Below the pieces are notes generated by a model. It was not told the DNA's origin and searched no databases. It worked only from the letters and a program-made list of their open reading frames with translations. A DNA stretch of 64,000 bases, taken from Nostoc sp. MG11 (GTDB lineage Bacteria > Cyanobacteriota > Cyanobacteriia > Cyanobacteriales > Nostocaceae). Every line of letters begins with the position of its first letter. Position 1 is the first letter of the stretch. Below, in pieces: positions 36,795-43,270 of this stretch. The DNA is taken from contig NZ_JACXXN010000001.1 in the NCBI RefSeq assembly GCF_014904695.1, positions 124,001 through 188,000 on the forward strand. Reading direction: 5' to 3'. The position numbers and the translations under genes are program-made.

Positions 36795-38303
36795 ATGGCG
36801 AGAGACTTGCGGGGATTCATTAAAATTCTGGAACAAAGAGGACAATTACAGCGAATTTCAGCTTTAGTTGACCCAGATTTAGAGATTGCTGAGATTTCCA
36901 ACCGGATGCTGCAAAAAGGTGGGCCAGGGTTATTGTTTGAAAACGTCAAAGGCGCTTCTTTCTCTGTGGCGGTGAATTTGATGGGAACTGTGGAAAGAAT
37001 TTGCTGGGCGATGAATATGCAGCATCCAGAAGAGTTGGAAACTCTGGGGAAAAAGCTGAGTATGCTGCAACAGCCAAAACCACCGAAGAAGATTTCCCAA
37101 GCTATAGATTTTGGTAAGGTGCTATTTGACGTAGTTAAGGCGAAACCAGGACGGGACTTTTTTCCCGCTTGTCAACAAGTGGTGCTGCAAGGCAATGATG
37201 TAGATTTGCATAAGTTGCCTTTAATACGTCCTTATATTGGTGATGCTGGCAAAATTATCACGCTGGGATTAGTGATTACACGGGATTGCGAGACAGGTAC
37301 GCCAAATGTAGGTGTGTATCGCTTACAACTGCAATCACAGAATACGATGACAGTTCATTGGTTATCGGTACGGGGTGGGGCGAGGCATTTGCGAAAAGCC
37401 GCCGAACGTGGGAAAAACTTAGAAGTAGCGATCGCACTCGGCGTTGATCCTCTAATTATCATGGCAGCTGCTACGCCCATACCTGTAGATTTATCAGAAT
37501 GGTTATTTGCAGGACTTTACGGCGGTTCGGGTGTGCAATTGGCAAAGTGCAAAACCGTAGATTTGGAAGTTCCCGCAGATTCGGAATTTGTCTTAGAAGG
37601 GACGATTACACCAGGGGAAGTTTTACCAGATGGGCCTTTCGGCGACCACATGGGTTATTACGGTGGCGTCGAAGATTCGCCATTGATTCGCTTCCAATGT
37701 ATGACGCATCGCAAAGATCCGATTTACTTAACAACATTTAGCGGTCGTCCACCCAAAGAAGAAGCGATGATGGCGATCGCGCTAAATCGCATTTATACCC
37801 CTATTCTGCGGCAACAAGTATCAGAAATTGTTGATTTCTTCTTACCAATGGAAGCTTTAAGTTACAAAGCTGCAATTATTTCCATTGATAAAGCATATCC
37901 CGGACAAGCGCGACGGGCGGCTTTAGCATTTTGGAGTGCTCTACCACAATTCACATACACAAAGTTTGTCATTGTTGTAGATAAAGACATAAATATTCGT
38001 GATCCGCGTCAAGTAGTGTGGGCGATTAGTTCCAAAGTTGACCCCACACGAGATGTGTTTATTTTGCCGAATACACCCTTTGACACTCTGGATTTTGCTA
38101 GTGAAAAAATTGGTTTAGGCGGACGGATGGGAATCGATGCTACCACGAAGATTCCCCCAGAAACCGAACATGAGTGGGGTGCGCCTTTAGAGTCAGATCC
38201 AAATGTAGCGGCGATGGTAGAGAGGCGATGGGCAGAATATGGTTTGGCTGATTTACAGTTAGGAGAAGTTAACCCAAATCTGTTTGGCTACGATATGAAG
38301 TAA
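36795..38303 (+). CDS. UbiD family decarboxylase (prenylated-FMN dependent)
   Basis: A 502-residue member of the UbiD family, which decarboxylates 4-hydroxy-3-polyprenylbenzoate or related aromatic acids. Visible are MARDLRGFIKILEQRGQL at the start, ITRDCETGTPNVGVYRLQ and EFVLEGTITPG, and PDGPFGDHMGYYG, whose Glu and Asp positions are catalytic in UbiD. Its role in plastoquinone synthesis is plausible but not proven here. The ATG at 36795 is clear. It stands alone. Confidence 0.92.
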   Translation: MARDLRGFIKILEQRGQLQRISALVDPDLEIAEISNRMLQKGGPGLLFENVKGASFSVAVNLMGTVERICWAMNMQHPEELETLGKKLSMLQQPKPPKKISQAIDFGKVLFDVVKAKPGRDFFPACQQVVLQGNDVDLHKLPLIRPYIGDAGKIITLGLVITRDCETGTPNVGVYRLQLQSQNTMTVHWLSVRGGARHLRKAAERGKNLEVAIALGVDPLIIMAAATPIPVDLSEWLFAGLYGGSGVQLAKCKTVDLEVPADSEFVLEGTITPGEVLPDGPFGDHMGYYGGVEDSPLIRFQCMTHRKDPIYLTTFSGRPPKEEAMMAIALNRIYTPILRQQVSEIVDFFLPMEALSYKAAIISIDKAYPGQARRAALAFWSALPQFTYTKFVIVVDKDINIRDPRQVVWAISSKVDPTRDVFILPNTPFDTLDFASEKIGLGGRMGIDATTKIPPETEHEWGAPLESDPNVAAMVERRWAEYGLADLQLGEVNPNLFGYDMK

Positions 38304-38342
38304 AGTGTTGGATTGTAACCAATAAAAATCTACACTAGCTAT

Positions 38343-38372
38343 CAGTTTGGCTGATTTTCGTCAGTCAAACTG
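38343..38372 (+). other. hairpin downstream of the ubiD-like gene
   Basis: CAGTTTGGCTGA pairs with TCAGTCAAACTG over a 6-base loop with one mismatch. It lies 40 bp after the stop. No T-run follows, so it is a possible 3' end structure only. Confidence 0.5.
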
Positions 38373-38565
38373 ACAAAATAATAAAATCTCAGAAAGAAAA
38401 ATCTGAATAATCTAGTTTGATATAAATATCTTTTTTATTATCAGAAAAAGCTTTGAGACAATGAAGCATTTCTGTATTATCAATTAACTCTATTTTTTCA
38501 GGTATGATTTGAGATACAAATAAGACTGCCGCATTGGGTACTGATACCAGGAAAATAGAGAAAAT

Positions 38566-39105
38566 ATGACAAAAAATGCGAAAAACTCACCATCAAAGCT
38601 CGCTATAGTATTAGGACTAAGTTGTGTTAGCGTAATTATCAATACTGGTATAGCTAATCAAATCGTTTTAGCAAAATCAACTAATGAAAATAAGTGCGAT
38701 ATTCTTGCCTACGTTACTGATACAGATCTACAAGGTTTAAATGTGCGGAGTGGTGCAAGTGTCAGAAACAGAATTCTGGGGCAAATACCTATCCATGAAA
38801 CAGTTCAGATTGTTGCAGCCTTGGGAAAATGGGTACAGATTACTAACGCTAGCGATGGTTTTCAAGGAACTGGATGGGTTTTTGTGCAAAACTTAGGCAT
38901 ATCATCACGGGGCTATGCTACTAATGGCGTAGATATTTACGCTAATGCTAATCAGCAAGGCCGAAAAGTGGGAAAAATTCCCGCTGGTGTGAATATTAAA
39001 TTGTTAGGCTGTCAGGGAGATTGGGCGCGGGTAGAATATCAAGGTGTCAAGGGTTGGTTGGCAAGGGAAGATCAGTGTGGTGCTGCCCTAACTAGTTGTT
39101 CTTAG
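38566..39105 (+). CDS. secreted protein with two bacterial SH3 domains
   Basis: A 179-residue protein: hydrophobic N-terminal signal (about 12-35, ending NQIVLAK), then two SH3b domains, the first around GLNVRSGASVRNRILGQIP, the second around VDIYANANQQGRKVGKIPAG and ending GWLAREDQC. SH3b domains usually bind cell-wall peptides, so a periplasmic or wall-associated role is likely. No enzymatic domain is attached. Four cysteines sit in the mature part and may pair. Confidence 0.8.
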   Translation: MTKNAKNSPSKLAIVLGLSCVSVIINTGIANQIVLAKSTNENKCDILAYVTDTDLQGLNVRSGASVRNRILGQIPIHETVQIVAALGKWVQITNASDGFQGTGWVFVQNLGISSRGYATNGVDIYANANQQGRKVGKIPAGVNIKLLGCQGDWARVEYQGVKGWLAREDQCGAALTSCS

Positions 39106-39110
39106 AGCTA

Positions 39111-39446
39111 CATACCCCTCTACCACAAAAAAAGAGGGTTAAGAAAAAAGTCAAAAATGGCGATGGTACGCAAGATGATTATCGCATTTTAGTTAGTCGA
39201 GGGGAAAATCGTCCGCAATCTGATTTATATGCCTTTAATTTGCAAGATGCAATTCCTTCATTTTCCTTGCTTTTGCGAGCGGATGATCGTGAACCCTTAA
39301 TAGATTTGCAGAGTTTATTAACTGGAATTTATGACCGCGCAAGTTATGACTTAGTAATAGATTATAGTCAAGAGCTAGCATCACAATTGTCAGAAGAGAA
39401 TAGAGTTTGAGTGGATGCAGTGTTGCGAGAAAAAGGACTACGTTAA
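39111..39446 (+). pseudogene. DUF4058 family protein, C-terminal fragment
   Basis: Only the last ~110 residues of a DUF4058 protein remain: DDYRILVSRGENRPQSDLYA, then DLQSLLTGIYDRASYDLVI, matching the normal family end. There is a TGA at 39408 where family members usually have a Trp codon (TGG), and the reading continues as VDAVLREKGLR to a TAA at 39446. The 5' part is missing; the SH3 gene ends 6 bp before. This is a decayed remnant. Confidence 0.65.
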
Positions 39447-39478
39447 CTCACTATAACTCTTGACTTAATTCTTAGACT

Positions 39479-39658
39479 GACGAAAAGCAAGTGATCGCTC
39501 TTGTGACTGTACCCTTTAAGATTTCCCTACAGGATTTATACAACAAGGTTAAATTCGAGCTTGTTGAATCGGAAGGGGAAGTGCTGATGTTGAATAATTG
39601 GGATAAAGGGGCGTTAAATAACTTGCTGTTCTGTAAGCTTTTTAGAAGCTATATTTAA
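39479..39658 (+). pseudogene. Uma2 family endonuclease, 3' fragment 1
   Basis: Reads TDEKQVIALVTVPFKISLQD then LYNKVKFELVE, which is the C-terminal end of a Uma2 protein and closely matches the end of the gene at 3138-3755. The nuclease core is absent. The frame continues to a TAA after about 30 unrelated codons. Confidence 0.6.
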
Positions 39659-39723
39659 GTCATACAGGTTCTAAAATAAAACCTGTACTCAAAAGATTTC
39701 AGAAGTATCAAAAGCAAAATAAG

Positions 39724-40785
39724 ATGGTTCACAAGATTGCCTTGTTCAATCACAAGGGTGGTGTCAGTAAGACCACAACAACTTTTAACTTAGGTTGGAT
39801 GCTTGCTTCAAAGGGTAAAAGAGTTATCCTTGTAGATACTGATCCTCAATGTAATCTAACAGGAATAGCTCTAAAAGAAGAGACTGAAGATGATGAGGCA
39901 AGGATAGAAAACATCTACAATACACATTCAAATATAAAAACTGGCTTGGCTCCTGCTTTTGAGTCACAGCCACGGGCTATTGAAGCTGTCGATTGTATTC
40001 CTATACAAGGACAAGAAGGGTTATTTGTATTACCTGGTCATGTTGGCTTTGCTGAATATGAAGTAACATTAGGTATTGCACAGGAACTCAGTGGCTCAAT
40101 TCAGACACTCAAAAACTTGCCAGGTGCTATTTCTGATCTGTTGGAAAAAACTGCTAATAAATTTAATGCTGACTATATTCTGATTGATATGAGTCCAAGT
40201 TTAGGAGCAATTAATCAGAACTTACTAATGACAAGTGACTTTTTCTTAGTACCTACAACGGCTGATTTTTTCTCTGTAATGGCGATTGATTCTCTGTCTA
40301 GAATTTTATCAAAATGGTGTAGTTGGGCAAGGATGGCAAGCGCAAATCCTATATTAAAGGAAGCTGCTTATCCTTTTCCAGAATTTACCTTGAAATTTTT
40401 AGGAACCATAGTTCAAAACTATAGAATTATTAGGGGTAAAGAAACAGCTGCATTTCAAACATGGATAGAAAAAATAGAGAATACAGTTACTTATAAACTA
40501 CTACCAGTTCTAGAGCAAAATAATCTTTTATTACCAAAGCAAGTCTATACTGAGCAGGGTATGAATGGTAGTTGTACTCTGACAAAAATTTCTAACTTTA
40601 ATAGTTTAATTGCTCTCTCACAGCAACACAGTACGCCAGTTTATGCACTTATAACCGAGCATTTAGGACAGACAGGTATTGTACGCGAAAATAATCAAAG
40701 AAAGCAAGAGGAATTTAAAACAACTTTTTCTGAGTTAGCAGGTAAAATTATTGCACTATCATCCAGTTATGCAATCAGCGCTTGA
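39724..40785 (+). CDS. ParA-like ATPase (AAA_31/CbiA superfamily), partner of a HEPN protein
   Basis: A 353-residue MinD/ParA-type ATPase with deviant Walker A HKGGVSKTTTTFNLG at residues 10-24 (signature Lys11 and Lys16), A' motif ILVDTDPQCNLTG near 35-47 and Walker B YILIDMSPSLGAINQNLL near 150-167. It is longer than plasmid ParA (about 260) because of a C-terminal extension of about 80 residues. No parB follows; instead a HEPN gene overlaps its 3' end by 17 bp. It lies among decayed genes, so an accessory conflict or defence role is more likely than chromosome partition. The ATG at 39724 follows an A-rich leader. Confidence 0.85.
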   Translation: MVHKIALFNHKGGVSKTTTTFNLGWMLASKGKRVILVDTDPQCNLTGIALKEETEDDEARIENIYNTHSNIKTGLAPAFESQPRAIEAVDCIPIQGQEGLFVLPGHVGFAEYEVTLGIAQELSGSIQTLKNLPGAISDLLEKTANKFNADYILIDMSPSLGAINQNLLMTSDFFLVPTTADFFSVMAIDSLSRILSKWCSWARMASANPILKEAAYPFPEFTLKFLGTIVQNYRIIRGKETAAFQTWIEKIENTVTYKLLPVLEQNNLLLPKQVYTEQGMNGSCTLTKISNFNSLIALSQQHSTPVYALITEHLGQTGIVRENNQRKQEEFKTTFSELAGKIIALSSSYAISA

Positions 40786-41518
40786 CCAATTTCGCATTAG
40801 TATCCAGCGTGTTCGAGATCTGATTGCTCTTCATACTTCCGTTAAGGCTCAAGCTACTGCTGCTCTGGATCTTTCAGACATTTTACGAGCTGCCCTAGTT
40901 CTAACTGTTAGTGCCCTGGATTATTATATCCATGAGGTTGTCACATTGGGTATGCTGGAAATTCATCGAGGACAACGTACTGAACCAGCATCTTCAGCTA
41001 ATACTACTCAATCAGCCTTTTCCCGTTTTCAAGTTTCCTTGGGAAGCGCTCGTGAGGATAGAAAAATAGCCATAGATATCGCCTCTTGGATAGAGAATGA
41101 CATACAGCAGGTTTATGGAGCTAACTTTTTACAGTATTTTCATACTATTTCTGGTTTAATTCCAGATATATCAAATAGTATTTTGAATAGATTAAATAAT
41201 ACTTCATGGTTAGAAGACGAGATTCGAGAACGTCTAAGTTATCAAAGCTTCCAGCAACCTGACAAAATAGCTAATGCAATCAGGCAAATTTCGGATAAAA
41301 AATTGTGGGATGAGGTTGCTAGTAAAATGAGTAAACCTCCTAAAGATATTAAGCAACAACTTACTCTAATTGTGGATCGCAGAAATAAAATTGCTCATGA
41401 AGCAGATATAGATCCTACCCTCAACATAGGTAATCGCTGGTTTATTGACGAATCAATGGTTGGTGATACAGTTGATTTTCTTGAGCAGGTTGTAGAGAGT
41501 ATTCATCAAATTTTGTAG
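40769..41518 (+). CDS. HEPN domain protein (RiboL-PSP-HEPN type), putative ribonuclease
   Basis: A ~249-residue helical protein. Near the C-terminus VDRRNKIAHEADIDP carries the Rx4H motif (R205, H210 counted from this start), the catalytic signature of HEPN ribonucleases; the wording around it matches the RiboL-PSP-HEPN family. SALDYYIHEVV around residues 50-60 is the other conserved block of that family. The ATG at 40769 lies within the end of the parA-like gene (17-bp overlap), so translation is probably coupled. Toxicity and RNA cleavage are inferred from the family. Confidence 0.8.
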   Translation: MQSALDQFRISIQRVRDLIALHTSVKAQATAALDLSDILRAALVLTVSALDYYIHEVVTLGMLEIHRGQRTEPASSANTTQSAFSRFQVSLGSAREDRKIAIDIASWIENDIQQVYGANFLQYFHTISGLIPDISNSILNRLNNTSWLEDEIRERLSYQSFQQPDKIANAIRQISDKKLWDEVASKMSKPPKDIKQQLTLIVDRRNKIAHEADIDPTLNIGNRWFIDESMVGDTVDFLEQVVESIHQIL

Positions 41519-41600
41519 CTTTTAGTGGATCAAGGGTAGAAATTGTTAACTAACTAATTGGGTAAGATAGGCAGACAATCGTTGTGGAAAAATAAAGACT

Positions 41601-41690
41601 GCGATCGCCCCTTCCCCCACCATCTCCCACCAACTTCGATAAAATCACTATGGTGCTGTTTAATCCTCCCCAAGCCTGATGAAAAGCGAT
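41601..41690 (+). repeat. duplicated 5' region of the U32 peptidase gene (copy away from the gene)
   Basis: This stretch repeats 43184-43270 in the same direction, including CCATCTCCCACCAACTTCG, the following AAAATCACTATGGTGCT and the first codons ATGAAAAGCGAT. A few substitutions and a short insertion distinguish the two. Here the coding part is cut after six codons by a short GC-rich repeat. Confidence 0.8.
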
Positions 41691-41712
41691 GTCTGGCGAC
41701 AAGCCGCTAGGC

Positions 41713-41829
41713 ATCTACGCTCTTGTGACTGTACCTTTTAAAATTTCCTGGCAAGATTTGTATAACAAAGTAAAATTTGAGCTTGCTGAGTTAAAAGCAA
41801 AAAGCGCTGATGCTGGAAAATCGGGTTGA
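41713..41829 (+). pseudogene. Uma2 family endonuclease, 3' fragment 2
   Basis: Reads ALVTVPFKISWQDLYNKVKF then ELAELKAKS and a TGA, again the C-terminal end of a Uma2 protein, similar to the fragment at 39.5 kb. It is joined upstream to the duplicated U32 5' region. No nuclease core is present. Confidence 0.6.
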
Positions 41830-41882
41830 AAGGGGCGTAGGCGTAGCCATCGTTCGCGTAGCGTCTCGTAGAGAAGATATCG
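41830..41882. repeat. GC-rich short dispersed repeat
   Basis: Contains GGCGTAGGCGTAGCC and GCGTAGCGTCTCGTAGAGAA, units that also occur near 48551 and 60796. Such sequences are scattered through Nostocales genomes. Confidence 0.6.
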
Positions 41883-41949
41883 CCTAACTTATACAAACCA
41901 CCTATTTTTCTCATAGTAACAACGAAGTTTACGCTACTTTTAAGGGCTT

Positions 41950-42159
41950 TTAAGGAAAAGTAATTGGCTCTGGCAGAGGTTTTTCTTGCTCTTGATACCA
42001 TTCAATTAGAGATTCAATCACTTCCTGTCCATGTTTAGCAGCTTCTTCATAGGTTTTGCCATGAGTATGAAACTGCTGCCAAGGGAATTCTGGCAGGTGT
42101 ACCAAGTAGCAGTTATCTTCATCTGACCATTGGATAACCATACTGTAGCGATCATTCAT
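41950..42159 (-). CDS. hicB: HicB family antitoxin
   Basis: A 69-residue protein with the HicB N-terminal fold: YSMVIQWSDEDNCYLVHLPE followed by a Trp/Phe-rich strand and GKTYEEAAKHGQEVIESLIE. It lacks the separate C-terminal DNA-binding domain, so it is the short type. It neutralises HicA by direct binding. Its ATG overlaps the hicA stop by 4 bp (ATGA), so translation is coupled. Confidence 0.9.
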   Translation of the reverse strand: MNDRYSMVIQWSDEDNCYLVHLPEFPWQQFHTHGKTYEEAAKHGQEVIESLIEWYQEQEKPLPEPITFP

Positions 42160-42371
42160 TCTTCCTCCTTTATTTCCCTTAGCTTTTTCAATACACGGTC
42201 GACTTGTTTTTCCAAGTATTGCGGTGCATCATCTCCATCGTTTCCAGCAACGGTGACTGGTTCATCAGGTATCTTTGGATGAGTCCAGAAAGTATGACTA
42301 CCTTTGGCGGGACGATAGACAAACCCAGCCTTTGACAACATTGCCTTTAACTGTCTAATTTTTTTGGGCAT
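42156..42371 (-). CDS. hicA: HicA family toxin (mRNA interferase)
   Basis: A 71-residue double-stranded RNA-binding-fold toxin. KGSHTFWTHP near residues 23-32 supplies the catalytic His within GSHxxF. VPVTV-type strand PVTVAGND follows. HicA comes first and HicB second, the usual order, on the minus strand. The unit lies between two direct repeats of the U32 gene 5' region, consistent with a mobile or inserted module. Confidence 0.9.
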   Translation of the reverse strand: MPKKIRQLKAMLSKAGFVYRPAKGSHTFWTHPKIPDEPVTVAGNDGDDAPQYLEKQVDRVLKKLREIKEEE

Positions 42372-42427
42372 CTACCTCCAAGTTAAATCACTATACTAAT
42401 TGTTGACTATTAACAGCCTAATTTATT

Positions 42428-43099
42428 TCATATCTGCCATAAACCCTTTCTAACTAATTTTGGCAAATAGTCTAAGTAGTTTGAAAGGCTATGACTTTTA
42501 CCAATAAAAGATGTAGCATCTTCATTTATTATCTTTGAATGGTACTCTTTAATTGGCTTACGTCCACAAGCATTATTACCTACCTCAGCTACTTTAAATT
42601 TCTTTTTTAATATTGGATCATCGTAGTTATACACATTTATTAGATTTCCTCTTATTTGCGAGGCTACATATCCCCATTCTTTACTGCTATCCCTACGAAC
42701 TGCTCCACCGAGAAGAATTACATCTTGCAATGAATGGTAAGTTTCTAACCAAACCTCCATACAATAATAAGCAACATGTGCCCCTAGTGAGTGTGCAACA
42801 ATAGAAATATGTTGTTCAGAAATGTCAGAGTAAATTAAACTTGGTAGATATTCTTTACCAACACTTTTTGCACGACTTTTGCAGTTATGCCAATGAGGGA
42901 TAATTAATCCCAAGACCATACTTTCCCAACAAGAAGAATCCCACCATAAATGATAAACAGAGTATTGCCATTCAGCATAACTCAATGCTGAAAGCAAGTT
43001 ATCGCGCACCTTATCTTGACTTAAATAACCATCTATAAATACTAAGGCTTTTGAACTTCCGGCTGATTGTGAAATAAGTCGCAGTTCAGGACGTTCCAT
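42428..43099 (-). CDS. alpha/beta hydrolase (DUF726/TMCO4-like)
   Basis: A 223-residue protein. The nucleophile elbow is SIVAHSLGAHVAYY near residues 97-110 (Ser in HSLGA), an early strand is KALVFIDGYLSQ, and a later strand DVILLGGAVRRDS precedes a His near the C-terminus in GKSHSLSNYLDYL. These features fit an esterase or lipase of the DUF726 type. Substrate unknown. ATG at 43099. It is upstream of hicAB on the same strand, 57 bp away, and may share a transcript with it. Confidence 0.7.
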   Translation of the reverse strand: MERPELRLISQSAGSSKALVFIDGYLSQDKVRDNLLSALSYAEWQYSVYHLWWDSSCWESMVLGLIIPHWHNCKSRAKSVGKEYLPSLIYSDISEQHISIVAHSLGAHVAYYCMEVWLETYHSLQDVILLGGAVRRDSSKEWGYVASQIRGNLINVYNYDDPILKKKFKVAEVGNNACGRKPIKEYHSKIINEDATSFIGKSHSLSNYLDYLPKLVRKGLWQI

Positions 43100-43183
43100 T
43101 ACATATATTCTTTTAAACTAACTATCACTCAATTTCAGTGTTCCCAGAAGTATTCTTGCCATATCACTCCTTCCATACAAAAA

Positions 43184-43270
43184 GCGATCGCCCTCTTCCC
43201 CCACCATCTCCCACCAACTTCGATAAAATCACTATGGTGCTACTTAACCCTTAGACTGATGAAAAGCGAT
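43184..43270 (+). repeat. direct repeat at the U32 peptidase start (native copy)
   Basis: Holds the upstream region and first codons of the U32 gene; a nearly identical copy lies at 41601-41690. Spacing between starts is 1583 bp. The hicBA and hydrolase genes sit between. Confidence 0.8.
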
